Below, in pieces: positions 39,467 through 48,201 of a stretch of 64,000 nt of DNA. Location: contig PBYI01000042.1 in assembly GCA_002729525.1 (NCBI GenBank), positions 62,001-126,000 on the forward strand, written 5' to 3'. Position 1 is the stretch's first letter. Every line of letters begins with the position of its first letter. Under the pieces are notes generated by a model. The model made no database searches, was not told the origin of the DNA, and worked only from the letters and a program-made list of their open reading frames with translations. The position numbers were made by a program, and so were the translations under genes. This DNA comes from Nocardioides sp. (GTDB lineage Bacteria > Actinomycetota > Actinomycetes > Propionibacteriales > Nocardioidaceae).

Positions 39467-40996
39467 GTGGCACGACCTGCAGGACCTGTGATCGATCCGA
39501 CCCCACTCACAGGACCCCGCGTCAGTGTCACCGCCCGGATCGGCTGGCTGATGCGCTCGTGGCGCACCGCTCAGGACCTCTCGCTCGGCGAGATGGCGAG
39601 CCGCCTCGGCGAGGTCGGCCTCACCACCTCCGTGCCGGCGCTGAGCACGGCCGAGCGCGAGGGTGCCCGCGACGGCCTGCTCATCGACGCCTACGAGCGC
39701 GTGCTCGGTCTCGACGAGGGCCGGCTGCGGGCGACCGTCGACATCCTGTGCCGCCGCTTCTCCTACGCTCCGCTCGACCGACGGCCCGAGCGACCCGAGC
39801 TGCTCGGCCAGGCCGACCTCGACGCCGCCGTCGAGCGGGTCGTCGACCCGGGTCGTACCGGGGGAGCGTGGCTCTGGCTGGCCCGGGTGCTCGACCGCAC
39901 CGGTCCGGTCCCGAGCCGGTTCCTGGAGCCCCTGGCGGTCGAGCTGGTCGAGGAGCTGGTGCGCTCGGTCGGCCCGGCCTACCTCACCCGCTACGAGGCC
40001 GTCGCCCGGATGCGGCGCGGGTGGGCCGGCGACCTGCTCGATCACGTCCTGCGCAGGATGGTCGACGACCCCGGAGCGCGGCCGTGCCTGCCGGACGCCT
40101 TCACGGTGCTCACCGAGGCCGGTTCGCCCGACCTGCTGGTCTGGCTGGCCGACCGGCTGGCCGACCCCGACCCGGTCGTGGTCGTCTCGGCCGGTCTGGG
40201 CGTGCAGAGCCTGCGGAGCATGGACGCGGTCGAGGACGATGCCTGGCACCTGCTCGCCGAGCCCTTCCTGCGTGCCGTGGAGGCGGCCGCGGCCGACCCC
40301 GACGGGCGCGACCCGCGCGCGGAGCGGGGGCAGGCGCTCACGTCGCTGTTCAAGAACCTGCCGCCCGGCCTGCGTGAGCAGGTGCGCCCGCGACTGCCCC
40401 GACCCCTGTGGCCGGTCCCGTCGCCGGTGTCGTGGTCCGACGACGAGCACAACGTCCACCTCGCGCGCTGCGGTGTCGTCGCCGACGCGCTCACCGACGC
40501 GGTCGGGATCCCGCGCCAGCCGCTGCTGGCCCGCCTGCTGTTCGAGGCGGTCTACGACTTCCGCAACAGCCGGGTCGCGACGTCGGGCTTCCTGCTCCAG
40601 TCGAGCCCGGTCGCCGAGCTGCTGCCCGAGGGGCTGCTGCCCCTGGTGGAGCGCGGACCCGACGAGGCGACCCGGATCGGGGCGATCCGTGCGCTCCTGC
40701 ACGCCCAGGTGCCGCACGCGAGCACGGACGCCGTACAGGCGTGGGTCGACCGCTCGTGGCCGCTCACCACGCCGCGCACCCTCGCGGTCGCCGGCAACGC
40801 CACGGCCCGGCTGCCCCAGGACGCCGTCGACTCCCTCCGGGCCGGCACCCACCCGCACCCGCTCTCGGTGGTCGAGGCGCTCGGGCTCGCCGGCGACCCC
40901 GCGATCGCGCGCCTCGTCGCCGACGCGGGCGTGCCCGACGACGTCCGTGCCGTGGCACGCTGGTGGCACACGCGTGGCGCACGCGTCGTGCGCTAG
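39467..40996 (+). CDS. XRE-type HTH protein with HEAT-like repeats, paralog 3
   Basis: 509 residues. Clearly the same family as the genes at 22702 and 24274 but more diverged: VARPAGPVIDPTPLTGPRVS, RIGWLMRSWRTAQDLSLGEM, then the HTH recognition region VPALSTAEREGARDGLLIDA. Conserved motifs: EELVRSVGPAYLTRYEA, PVSWSDDEHNVH (320-331), QPLLARLLFEAVYDFR. The GTG at 39467 is chosen over an upstream in-frame ATG at 39416 because it aligns with both paralogs and has the 6-nt -10 spacing. No membrane or catalytic motifs. It ends 285 nt before infA and so marks the right edge of the 18.6-kb block. Confidence 0.85.
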   Translation: MARPAGPVIDPTPLTGPRVSVTARIGWLMRSWRTAQDLSLGEMASRLGEVGLTTSVPALSTAEREGARDGLLIDAYERVLGLDEGRLRATVDILCRRFSYAPLDRRPERPELLGQADLDAAVERVVDPGRTGGAWLWLARVLDRTGPVPSRFLEPLAVELVEELVRSVGPAYLTRYEAVARMRRGWAGDLLDHVLRRMVDDPGARPCLPDAFTVLTEAGSPDLLVWLADRLADPDPVVVVSAGLGVQSLRSMDAVEDDAWHLLAEPFLRAVEAAAADPDGRDPRAERGQALTSLFKNLPPGLREQVRPRLPRPLWPVPSPVSWSDDEHNVHLARCGVVADALTDAVGIPRQPLLARLLFEAVYDFRNSRVATSGFLLQSSPVAELLPEGLLPLVERGPDEATRIGAIRALLHAQVPHASTDAVQAWVDRSWPLTTPRTLAVAGNATARLPQDAVDSLRAGTHPHPLSVVEALGLAGDPAIARLVADAGVPDDVRAVARWWHTRGARVVR

Positions 40997-41064
40997 CATC
41001 GCTGCGCCGCACACCCCGCGTCGTGCGGGCCGCCCCGGTTTGGGGTTTCGTGCCCCCGACTGCC

Positions 41065-41070
41065 TATACT
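41065..41070 (+). promoter_or_regulatory. -10 box of the infA-rplQ operon promoter
   Basis: TATACT, one of the best -10 matches in the window, in the 284-nt region before infA. TTTGGGG is 19-20 nt upstream as a weak -35. The resulting leader is about 205 nt and contains GC-rich repeats but no ORF I would support. Confidence 0.6.
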
Positions 41071-41280
41071 CGTCTGTCGGCCCAACGTGGGTCTGTGTCG
41101 TGGCGCCTTGCGGCTGCCCGGTCCGTGCGTGGCCTCTCCCGAAGGAGCAGGTCCGGCGTGTGCCGGGAGGAGGCTCCCCGATGCGGCCGCACGAGGTCCA
41201 CGGTCCCGCAGGCGCAGCGCGTCGTCGTGGCCGGAGGTTCCCGGGTCACCGGTAGACAAACGCGAGCAGATTGATAGGAC

Positions 41281-41502
41281 ATGCCGAAGAAAGAAGGCGT
41301 GATCGAGATCGAGGGCACCGTCGTGGAGGCCCTGCCGAATGCCATGTTCCGCGTCGAGCTGAGCAACGGGCACAAGGTTCTCGCCCACATCAGCGGCAAG
41401 ATGCGACAGCACTACATCCGGATCCTCCCCGAGGACCGTGTGGTGGTGGAGCTCTCGCCGTACAACCTCACACGAGGTCGGATCGTCTACCGCTACAAGT
41501 AG
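41281..41502 (+). CDS. infA: Translation initiation factor IF-1
   Basis: 73 residues, [21 protein letters not shown]1-type OB fold, full length, with [19 protein letters not shown]. First gene of the alpha-type operon, separated here from map. Confidence 0.99.
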   Translation: MPKKEGVIEIEGTVVEALPNAMFRVELSNGHKVLAHISGKMRQHYIRILPEDRVVVELSPYNLTRGRIVYRYK

Positions 41503-41528
41503 CCCGCCGCACACAGAGAGGCCCTTCC

Positions 41529-41642
41529 ATGAAGGTCCAGCCGAGCGTGAAGCGGATCTGTGACAAGTGCCAGGTGATCCGTCGCCACGGCCGCGTCATG
41601 GTGATCTGCTCCAACCCGCGCCACAAGCAGCGCCAGGGCTGA
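41529..41642 (+). CDS. rpmJ: 50S ribosomal protein L36, zinc-binding
   Basis: 37 residues, [19 protein letters not shown]. Zinc ligands Cys11, Cys14, Cys27 and His32 are all present (C+ form). 26 nt after infA. Confidence 0.98.
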   Translation: MKVQPSVKRICDKCQVIRRHGRVMVICSNPRHKQRQG

Positions 41643-41824
41643 GCACCAGCCCCGGGGACTGCCCCCACAACTGAACACACCACCACCGTGGCCGCTAGGC
41701 ACGCACCGACCCCGCGTCGTACGCGCTGAAGCCCCTCCGGAGCAGACGGCCGGAGCCCCGCCGATCCCCTCGGGGACGGGGACGCACCACGGACGAAACC
41801 GCTGCAGACACGAAAGGCCATCAC
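41643..41824 (+). other. Intergenic spacer rpmJ-rpsM
   Basis: 182 nt with no ORF. Short GC-rich inverted repeats (for example TCCCC and GGGGA around 41766) and a possible -10 TAGGCA are present but weak. In E. coli the S4 control site lies before rpsM; I cannot identify an equivalent here. Confidence 0.4.
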
Positions 41825-42202
41825 ATGGCACGCCTCGTCGGCGTCGACCTCCCGCGTGACAAGCGCGTGGAGGTGGCGCTCACCTACATCTACGGCATCG
41901 GCCGTACCCGCTCCCAGAAGCTCCTCGAGCTCACCGGTGTCGACCCCAACACGCGGGTCCACCAGCTGGGGGACGGCGAGCTGGTCAAGCTCCGCGACGA
42001 GATCGAGCGTCTGGACTTCAAGGTCGAGGGTGACCTCCGCCGCGAGGTCCAGGCCGACATCCGCCGCAAGATCGAGATCGGCAGCTACCAGGGTCGCCGC
42101 CACCGCCAGGGCCTCCCGGTCCGCGGTCAGCGCACCAAGACCAACGCGCGCACCCGCAAGGGTCCCAAGCGCACGGTCGCCGGCAAGAAGAAGGCCAAGT
42201 GA
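41825..42202 (+). CDS. rpsM: 30S ribosomal protein S13
   Basis: 125 residues, [20 protein letters not shown], with the helix-two-turn-helix domain and the C-terminal [15 protein letters not shown] signature that contacts tRNA. Full length. Confidence 0.99.
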   Translation: MARLVGVDLPRDKRVEVALTYIYGIGRTRSQKLLELTGVDPNTRVHQLGDGELVKLRDEIERLDFKVEGDLRREVQADIRRKIEIGSYQGRRHRQGLPVRGQRTKTNARTRKGPKRTVAGKKKAK

Positions 42203-42269
42203 CCCGCTGCCTCACGGCGCGGTCCTGACCTCCTCGATCACCCAGACCAGCTCAGCACAGGAGTAACGC

Positions 42270-42674
42270 ATGCCTCCCAAGGCTCGCGCGGCACAGGCCA
42301 AGAAGGTCCGCCGCAAGGAGAAGAAGAACGTCTCGCAGGGCGAGGCGCACATCAAGAGCACGTTCAACAACACCATCGTGACGATCACCGACCCGACCGG
42401 TGCGGTGATCTCGTGGGCCTCCGCCGGCACCGTCGGCTTCAAGGGCTCGCGCAAGTCCACCCCGTACGCCGCCCAGATGGCCGCCGAGGCCGCCGGCCGG
42501 CGCGCGATGGAGCACGGCATGAAGAAGATCGACGTCTTCGTCAAGGGTCCGGGCTCGGGCCGCGAGACCGCGATCCGTTCGCTGGGTGCCATCGGCCTCG
42601 AGGTCGGCACCATCCAGGACGTCACGCCCTCGCCCCACAACGGATGCCGCCCGCCCAAGCGCCGGCGCGTCTGA
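42270..42674 (+). CDS. rpsK: 30S ribosomal protein S11
   Basis: 134 residues; Lys/Ala-rich N-terminus and the C-terminal signature [18 protein letters not shown]. Complete; 67 nt after rpsM. Confidence 0.99.
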   Translation: MPPKARAAQAKKVRRKEKKNVSQGEAHIKSTFNNTIVTITDPTGAVISWASAGTVGFKGSRKSTPYAAQMAAEAAGRRAMEHGMKKIDVFVKGPGSGRETAIRSLGAIGLEVGTIQDVTPSPHNGCRPPKRRRV

Positions 42675-42706
42675 CCCGACCCGAGACGATAGAAGGAGAC
42701 TGAATC

Positions 42707-43315
42707 ATGGCCCGTTACACCGGCCCCATGACCAAGAAGTCGCGCCGTCTCGGTGTCGACCTGGTCGGCGGCGACGCCGCCTTCGAGAAGCGCCCCTACC
42801 CGCCGGGCCAGCACGGCCGCGCGCGGATCAAGGAGAGCGAGTACCGCTCGCAGCTGCAGGAGAAGCAGAAGGCTCGCCTCACCTACGGCATCCTCGAGAA
42901 GCAGTTCCACAACTACTACACCGAGGCCTCGCGTCGTCAGGGCAAGACCGGCGACACCCTCCTGCAGATGCTGGAGGCCCGCCTCGACAACGTGGTCTAC
43001 CGCGCCGGCTTCGCGCGCACCCGTCGCCACGCCCGCCAGCTCGTGACCCACGGTCACTTCCTGGTCAACGGCAAGAAGGTCGACATCCCGTCCTTCCAGG
43101 TCAGCCAGTACGACATCATCGACGTGCGCGAGAAGTCGCTGGAGATGACGCCGTTCATCGTCGCTCGTGAGACCCACGGCGAGCGCGTGGTGCCCGCCTG
43201 GATGGAGGCCGTCCCGACCCGGATGCGCATCCTGATCCACCAGCTCCCGGTCCGCGAGCAGATCGACATCGCGGTGCAGGAGCAGCTGATCGTCGAGTTC
43301 TACTCCAAGAAGTAA
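42707..43315 (+). CDS. rpsD: 30S ribosomal protein S4
   Basis: 202 residues, MARYTGPMTKKSRRLGVDLV. The S4 RNA-binding motif is at LDNVVYRAGFARTRRHARQL. The N-terminal zinc knuckle Cys residues are absent, so this is the C- form. S4 is the translational repressor of the alpha operon in E. coli. Confidence 0.99.
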   Translation: MARYTGPMTKKSRRLGVDLVGGDAAFEKRPYPPGQHGRARIKESEYRSQLQEKQKARLTYGILEKQFHNYYTEASRRQGKTGDTLLQMLEARLDNVVYRAGFARTRRHARQLVTHGHFLVNGKKVDIPSFQVSQYDIIDVREKSLEMTPFIVARETHGERVVPAWMEAVPTRMRILIHQLPVREQIDIAVQEQLIVEFYSKK

Positions 43316-43341
43316 GCACCTCCTCCACCCACTTCCGCATG

Positions 43342-43373
43342 TTCGGACCCGTCAAATAGCGGTCGGGTCCGGA
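43342..43373 (+). promoter_or_regulatory. Hairpin directly before the rpoA ribosome-binding site
   Basis: CGGACCCG (43344-43351) pairs perfectly with CGGGTCCG (43364-43371), extendable by two pairs. The 3' arm abuts GGAAAGGA, the rpoA ribosome-binding site. Candidate site for control of rpoA translation or for an attenuator between rpsD and rpoA. Confidence 0.5.
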
Positions 43374-43386
43374 AAGGACTCATTCA

Positions 43387-44403
43387 GTGCTCATCGCACA
43401 GCGCCCCACCCTGTCGGAAGAGACCGTCGACGACTTCCGCTCCCGGTTCGTCATCGAGCCCCTGGAGCCCGGCTTCGGTTACACCCTCGGCAACTCGCTG
43501 CGTCGCACCCTGCTGTCGTCCATCCCGGGCGCGGCCGTGACCAGCATCAAGATCGACTCCGTGCTCCACGAGTTCTCGACGATCGAGGGCGTCAAGGAGG
43601 ACGTCACCGAGATCATCCTGAACCTCAAGTCGCTGGTCGTCTCCTCCGAGCACGACGAGCCCGTCACCATGTACCTGCGCAAGTCGGGTGCCGGTGACGT
43701 GACCGCGGCGGACATCGCTCCGCCGGCCGGTGTCGAGGTGCACAACCCCGACCTCAAGATCGCCACCCTGTCCGACAAGGGCAAGCTCGAGATGGAGCTG
43801 GTCGTCGAGCGCGGCCGCGGCTACGTCTCGGCCGTCCAGAACAAGGGTGCCGACAACGAGATCGGTCGGATGCCGGTCGACTCGATCTACAGCCCGGTCC
43901 TCAAGGTGACCTACAAGGTCGAGGCCACCCGAGTCGAGCAGCGCACCGACTTCGACAAGCTCGTCATCGACGTCGAGACCAAGCCGTCGATCCTGCCGCG
44001 CGACGCCATCGCGTCGGCCGGCAAGACGCTGGTCGAGCTCTTCGGCCTCGCCCGTGAGCTCAACGTCGAGGCCGAGGGCATCGACATCGGCCCGTCGCCG
44101 GTCGACGAGCAGCTGGCCGCCGACCTCGCCCTGCCGGTCGAGGACCTCCAGCTCACCGTCCGGTCCTACAACTGCCTCAAGCGCGAGGGCATCCACACCG
44201 TGGGTGAGCTCATCAGCCGCTCGGAGCAGGACCTCCTCGACATCCGCAACTTCGGTGCGAAGTCGATCGATGAGGTCAAGGCCAAGCTCGTCGAGATGGG
44301 CCTGTCCCTCAAGGACTCCGCCCCGGGCTTCGACCCGCACGCCGCCCTCGCCGCCTACGGCGACGATGACGACGACGCCTTCGTCGAGGACGAGCAGTAC
44401 TGA
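43387..44403 (+). CDS. rpoA: RNA polymerase alpha subunit
   Basis: 338 residues, GTG start, [21 protein letters not shown]-terminal assembly domain to about 230 ([20 protein letters not shown]) and C-terminal domain about 250-315 ([20 protein letters not shown]) that contacts UP elements and activators. An acidic tail ([13 protein letters not shown]) ends the protein. Confidence 0.99.
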   Translation: MLIAQRPTLSEETVDDFRSRFVIEPLEPGFGYTLGNSLRRTLLSSIPGAAVTSIKIDSVLHEFSTIEGVKEDVTEIILNLKSLVVSSEHDEPVTMYLRKSGAGDVTAADIAPPAGVEVHNPDLKIATLSDKGKLEMELVVERGRGYVSAVQNKGADNEIGRMPVDSIYSPVLKVTYKVEATRVEQRTDFDKLVIDVETKPSILPRDAIASAGKTLVELFGLARELNVEAEGIDIGPSPVDEQLAADLALPVEDLQLTVRSYNCLKREGIHTVGELISRSEQDLLDIRNFGAKSIDEVKAKLVEMGLSLKDSAPGFDPHAALAAYGDDDDDAFVEDEQY

Positions 44404-44510
44404 TCCTGCGCGCGGGGGCACGCACCTCGCGGCGTTGTCGTCGGTCGACGGCCAACCCCGGGCCGCCTTCCCTCCTCCGCCTTGCGAGGCACGCACCCCC
44501 GCACGCAGGA
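44404..44510 (+). promoter_or_regulatory. Long hairpin in the rpoA-rplQ gap
   Basis: Arms TCCTGCGCGCGGGGG (44404-44418) and CCCCCGCACGCAGGA (44496-44510) pair with one mismatch (14 of 15) across about 77 nt. The pairing can extend inward with mismatches, and GCACGCACC occurs once in each arm as a direct repeat. It starts immediately after the rpoA stop. Possible attenuator or RNA-processing site. Confidence 0.45.
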
Positions 44511-44577
44511 CCGCACCACCCCAGTAGCAACCTCTGACCCGAGTACCTTGTACGGCTCGGGAGAATCGAGAAGCACG

Positions 44578-45186
44578 ATGCCCACTCCCAAGAAGGGCCG
44601 CCGGCTCGGCGGCAGCGCCGCGCACCAGCGCCTCATCCTGTCGAACCTGGCGACCCAGCTCTTCGAGCACGGCCGGATCACGACCACCGAGGCCCGGGCC
44701 CGCACGCTGCGTCCGTACGCCGAGAAGCTGATCACCAAGGCGCGCAAGGCGCACGCGGGCGACAACCCGCTGCACCAGCGCCGCGAGGTGCTCAAGGACA
44801 TCCGTGACAAGTCGGTCGTCCACGAGCTGTTCACCGAGATCGGCCCCGGCTTCGCCGAGCGCCCGGGTGGCTACACGCGGATCACCAAGATCGGCCCCCG
44901 CAAGGGCGACAACGCCCCCATGGCGGTCATCGAGCTGGTGACCGAGGCCTACGAGCCGAAGGCGTCGACCGCCAAGGCCGCGCCGGCCACCGCGGCCGCT
45001 CCGGCCGAGGAGTCGACCGCCGAGGAGCCCGCCGCCGAGGAGACCCCGGCCGTGGAGTCCGACGTCGACACCGAGGCGGACGCCGAGGCCGAGCTCGAGG
45101 CCGAGGCCCCGACCGCCGACGCCAACGCCGAGGCCACCGACGAGCCGGCCGCCGAGGCCGAGCCCGAGGACGAGGCGAAGGCCTGA
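44578..45186 (+). CDS. rplQ: 50S ribosomal protein L17 with acidic C-terminal extension
   Basis: 202 residues. The L17 core (about 1-122; [37 protein letters not shown]) is followed by about 80 residues made largely of Ala, Glu, Asp, Pro and Thr. Acidic L17 tails are known in actinobacteria; length varies and role is unknown. The ATG at 44578 matches the universal L17 start. The gene is followed by a strong terminator rather than truA. Confidence 0.98.
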   Translation: MPTPKKGRRLGGSAAHQRLILSNLATQLFEHGRITTTEARARTLRPYAEKLITKARKAHAGDNPLHQRREVLKDIRDKSVVHELFTEIGPGFAERPGGYTRITKIGPRKGDNAPMAVIELVTEAYEPKASTAKAAPATAAAPAEESTAEEPAAEETPAVESDVDTEADAEAELEAEAPTADANAEATDEPAAEAEPEDEAKA

Positions 45187-45207
45187 GCCAGGCTCACGCA
45201 CCACGGT

Positions 45208-45252
45208 CCGCAGGGCCCGTCACCGCGAGGTGACGGGCCCTGCGGCCGTTTT
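45208..45252 (+). terminator. Intrinsic terminator after rplQ
   Basis: GCAGGGCCCGTCACC (45210-45224), GCGA tetraloop, GGTGACGGGCCCTGC (45229-45243), extendable by two more C-G pairs to 17 bp, then CCGTTTT. The strongest canonical terminator in the window; it ends the alpha operon. Confidence 0.93.
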
Positions 45253-45282
45253 CGGGCTCCGGACAACTTTCCGACGAGGCGG

Positions 45283-45310
45283 GGCAACCGTCTGCGTGTG
45301 CCAGGTGGTC
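45283..45310 (+). promoter_or_regulatory. Candidate autoregulatory ECF-type promoter
   Basis: GGCAACC (45283-45289), about 18 nt, then GTCG (45308-45311). AAC-containing -35 motifs are typical of group 4 sigma factors and their own genes often carry them. Recognised by eye only. Confidence 0.3.
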
Positions 45311-45379
45311 GAAGAGGACATGACCACCACGACGGCTTCTCGGGAGCCGGCTCCCACCCCCGAGCGGAGGAGGACGCGC

Positions 45380-45892
45380 ATGGGGCGCGGCACGGGCGAC
45401 CGGCCCGACTTCGACGGCTTCGTCGCCGCCCGCTCGACCGCGCTGCTGCGCACGGCGTACCTCCTCACCCGTGACCACGCGCTCGCCGAGGACCTCCTCC
45501 AGACGGCACTGAGCAAGGCGTGGTTCGCGTGGGGTCGCATCGACGGCGACCCCGAGGCCTACGTACGACGCATCCTGGCCACGACGTACGCGACGTGGTG
45601 GCGCCGCAAGTGGCGCGGCGAGCACCCCACCGAGGAGCTCCCCGAGCAGAGCGGACGAGTGCTCGACGCCGACGGCGCGTTCGACCTCTGGGACGCCCTG
45701 GGTCGGCTGCCGCGACGGCAGCGGGCCGTCGTGGTCCTCCGCTACTTCGAGGACCTCACGGAGGCGCAGACCGCCGACGCGCTCGGCTGCTCGGTCAGCA
45801 CGGTGAAGTCGCAGCACAGCAAGGCCCTGGCGAAGCTGCGGATCGATCCCGCGCTCGCCGCCGACGCACGCCCCGAGGGGGAGCAGGCATGA
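45380..45892 (+). CDS. SigE-family RNA polymerase sigma factor (group 4)
   Basis: 170 residues. Sigma-70 region 2 at about 10-75 (DFDGFVAARSTALLRTAYLL, AEDLLQTALSKAWFAWGRI, WWRRKWRGE) and region 4 at about 95-155 (LPRRQRAVVVLRYFEDLTEA, then GCSVSTVKSQHSKALAKLR helix-turn-helix). ATG at 45380 is preferred: GGAGGAGG lies 6 nt upstream and family members begin a few residues before DFDGFV. An alternative ATG at 45320 has poor spacing. The stop overlaps the next gene as ATGA, so the membrane protein is the likely partner. Confidence 0.93.
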   Translation: MGRGTGDRPDFDGFVAARSTALLRTAYLLTRDHALAEDLLQTALSKAWFAWGRIDGDPEAYVRRILATTYATWWRRKWRGEHPTEELPEQSGRVLDADGAFDLWDALGRLPRRQRAVVVLRYFEDLTEAQTADALGCSVSTVKSQHSKALAKLRIDPALAADARPEGEQA

Positions 45893-47157
45893 GCACCACC
45901 GACGACCTCCGCGCCACGCTCGACCAGCACGGCCACGACCTCGTGGACACCGGCGTCCGCCAGCGCACGGCGGCGGTGCGCCACCGCGTGCGCGTCGTAC
46001 GACGCCGCCGTCGCGCCGCTGGTGCCGTCGGCACCGCCGCGGCCGCGGCCGTCGTCGCGGCGCTGGTGCTGGTGCCCGGCGGCCCCCAGCGCACCGACGA
46101 CCTGCAGCCCGCCGCGACCCTCGCTGGTCACGACGTCGCGCCGGAGATCGAGTCCTACGGGATCACCTACCGACTGACCGGGGTCGTCGGCGGCGACGAG
46201 GACGACGTCCACCTCAGCGTCGATCCCTCCGGCACCGACCGGCTGGTCACCTGGGCGACCAGCGGGCCGGACGACACCGTCGAGGTGGAGCCGACGTTCG
46301 CCAGCACGGTGCGGATCACCGCGCCCGACCTCACCGACCGCCTGCTGGTGCCGGCCGGTTCCGACGGCGACCTGCACGTCAGCGTGGCCGACGGGACGGT
46401 GGGCCTCGCGGTCTACGAGCGGGCACGGTCGGCGCCCGGGAGCGTCGGCGACGACAGCGTCTCGTTCCGGCCCGAGCGCGCCGGCGGGGCGCTCCTGGGC
46501 GCGGTCGTGGGCGAGGTAGGCGAGAGCGCGGTCTCGGTGCCGGCCATCGCCGGCGGGCAGGCCGTCGTGGTCGTCACCGAGTGCGTCGGGGGAGACGACG
46601 ACACGATGCTCGAGGTCGACCTCGGGGGTCAGCCCGGCTTCACGCTCGGCTCCTGCGGAGCCGAGCGGGCTGCGGTGGACCCGGCCGCGTGGGGTGGCCA
46701 GACCGTCCCGACCCGGCCCGGACAGGACGTCACGCTCGACGCCCGACTGGTCGACGGTGTCGGACGGCCGGTCGACGACCCCGACGCCCGCCTCGCCGTC
46801 GGGCTGTACGACGCCCCGGCCACGGTCCGGACGGTCGTCGGGACCGACCTTCCCGAGCTCGTCGAGCGGGACGGTCGCACCTGGCGCTTCGACCGGGTGG
46901 AGGGGAGCGAGGCAGGAGCGGACCGGTTCTACGTCCGCCCGGACGCCTCCGGCACGCCCCACCTGGCCGTCGTGGCCACCCAGGACGTGAGCGGGGCCCG
47001 GGTGCGGCTGGACGCCGGCGACACCGTCGTGCTCACCGAGGCCGGAGGCTCGACCACCGCCCGGATCGGCGACGACCAGCGGGCCGGCGGCCGCGTGCTG
47101 AAGGGTGCGTCGTCGCGGTCCCGGTTCGCGGTGGCGTTCTACCTGCCGGTCGACTGA
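45889..47157 (+). CDS. Single-pass membrane protein, putative partner of the SigE-family factor
   Basis: 422 residues. A cytoplasmic N-terminus of about 45 residues with many Arg (RVRVVRRRRRA) precedes one hydrophobic helix (about 46-65) and a long extracytoplasmic beta-rich region with two or more Cys (TECVGG, GSCGAE). It overlaps the sigma gene by 4 nt, the layout of sigma/anti-sigma or sensor pairs in this family. No zinc-binding anti-sigma motif (HxxxCxxC) is present, so it is not a ZAS-type anti-sigma factor. Function inferred from context only. Confidence 0.8.
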   Translation: MSTTDDLRATLDQHGHDLVDTGVRQRTAAVRHRVRVVRRRRRAAGAVGTAAAAAVVAALVLVPGGPQRTDDLQPAATLAGHDVAPEIESYGITYRLTGVVGGDEDDVHLSVDPSGTDRLVTWATSGPDDTVEVEPTFASTVRITAPDLTDRLLVPAGSDGDLHVSVADGTVGLAVYERARSAPGSVGDDSVSFRPERAGGALLGAVVGEVGESAVSVPAIAGGQAVVVVTECVGGDDDTMLEVDLGGQPGFTLGSCGAERAAVDPAAWGGQTVPTRPGQDVTLDARLVDGVGRPVDDPDARLAVGLYDAPATVRTVVGTDLPELVERDGRTWRFDRVEGSEAGADRFYVRPDASGTPHLAVVATQDVSGARVRLDAGDTVVLTEAGGSTTARIGDDQRAGGRVLKGASSRSRFAVAFYLPVD

Positions 47158-47177
47158 CGGCGACGGCGCCGGGACGG

Positions 47178-48161
47178 TCAGCCGTCCAGACGCTCCAGCA
47201 GCCCCCGCGCGGACACGCTGCGCGGGGGGCGCCCCTCGCGCACCAGCGCGGCCAGCTCGGCCTGGAGCAACGCGTTGACCGGGACCTCGCGGCCCGCCAG
47301 CCGGGCCTGCAGCACGACCTCGCCGTTGAGGAAGTCGGCCTCGGCGTCGCCGGTGCCGCGGCTGACGCTCTGCCAGGTCGACGAGCCGACGTGGCCAGGA
47401 CCCCGGTCGACCAGGGGCCGCAGCAGCTGCCCGCGGCGCGCCAGGTCGTCCTCCTGGCTCACCACCGGTACGCCGGCCGCCGCGAGCACCTCCTCGCCCT
47501 CGGCGCGCGCCCGGCGCACCAGCTCGTCGGCGGCCTCGCCGTCCGCGCCCTCGTCGGGGCACAGCGCGTCGACCGCGTTGCCGAGGTTGAGCACCAGCTT
47601 GCGGTGCTTCCAGGCCATCACGTCGGCGCGCGGCACGGACTCGAAGCCCGCCGCCCGCAGGTCGGCGGCCACCTGGTCGTCGACCTGGTCGGTGCCGGCC
47701 GGGTAGCGGCCGACGTCGAGCAGGGCCGGGCGGTTCGCGGAGTGCAGCACCACCTGGCCGGGCGCGAGGTGGCTGGCGGGCATCATCACGGTCACGCCGT
47801 GGACGTGCGGGTGGTGGCGCAGCAGCGTGCGCTCGTTGGCGACGCCGTTCTGGAGCGAGACGACGGCCCGGGCGCGGTGCAGGTACGGCGCCAGGTCGGC
47901 CAGCGCGGTGTGCGTCTGCTGCGACTTCACGCACAGCAGCACGACCGGGGGCTCGCCGTCCCAGTCGACCTCCGCGGCGCTGCCCGCCAGCGCCGGGCGC
48001 ACGACGTACGACGTGTGGCCGACCTGGAGGGCGAGCCCGTCGCGGCGCATGGTCGCGAGGTGCTCGCCGCGGGCGACGAGGGTGACCGGCAGGCCTGCGC
48101 GGTGGAGGAGTCCGCCGACCCCGCCGCCGACCGCCCCTGCCCCGTAGACGACGTAGCGCAC
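47178..48161 (-). CDS. Ketopantoate reductase family protein (ApbA/PanE-like)
   Basis: 327 residues, GTG start. N-terminal Rossmann fold [20 protein letters not shown] binds NADP(H); [10 protein letters not shown] and the C-terminal helical domain with [17 protein letters not shown] (catalytic Lys region) fit the 2-dehydropantoate 2-reductase family. Many family members in actinobacteria are not pantothenate enzymes and no other pan gene is nearby, so the substrate is open. Converges with the sigma-partner gene; starts back to back with ispH. Confidence 0.85.
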   Translation of the reverse strand: MRYVVYGAGAVGGGVGGLLHRAGLPVTLVARGEHLATMRRDGLALQVGHTSYVVRPALAGSAAEVDWDGEPPVVLLCVKSQQTHTALADLAPYLHRARAVVSLQNGVANERTLLRHHPHVHGVTVMMPASHLAPGQVVLHSANRPALLDVGRYPAGTDQVDDQVAADLRAAGFESVPRADVMAWKHRKLVLNLGNAVDALCPDEGADGEAADELVRRARAEGEEVLAAAGVPVVSQEDDLARRGQLLRPLVDRGPGHVGSSTWQSVSRGTGDAEADFLNGEVVLQARLAGREVPVNALLQAELAALVREGRPPRSVSARGLLERLDG

Positions 48162-48188
48162 GACTCAGGTCTACCAGCCCCTTCCTCG

Positions 48189-48194
48189 TAGACT
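48189..48194 (+). promoter_or_regulatory. -10 box of leaderless promoter for ispH
   Basis: TAGACT, 7 nt (gcacggc), then the ATG at 48202. On the opposite strand TAGACC also sits 6 nt before the reductase GTG, so both divergent messages may be leaderless. Confidence 0.6.
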
Positions 48195-48201
48195 GCACGG
48201 C

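Noticed and set aside
45320..45379. Earlier ATG (45320) for the SigE-family sigma factor
   Set aside because: Shine-Dalgarno spacing is only about 2 nt, and the extra 20 residues are low-complexity Thr/Pro/Arg before the conserved region; ATG 45380 has GGAGGAGG at proper spacing.
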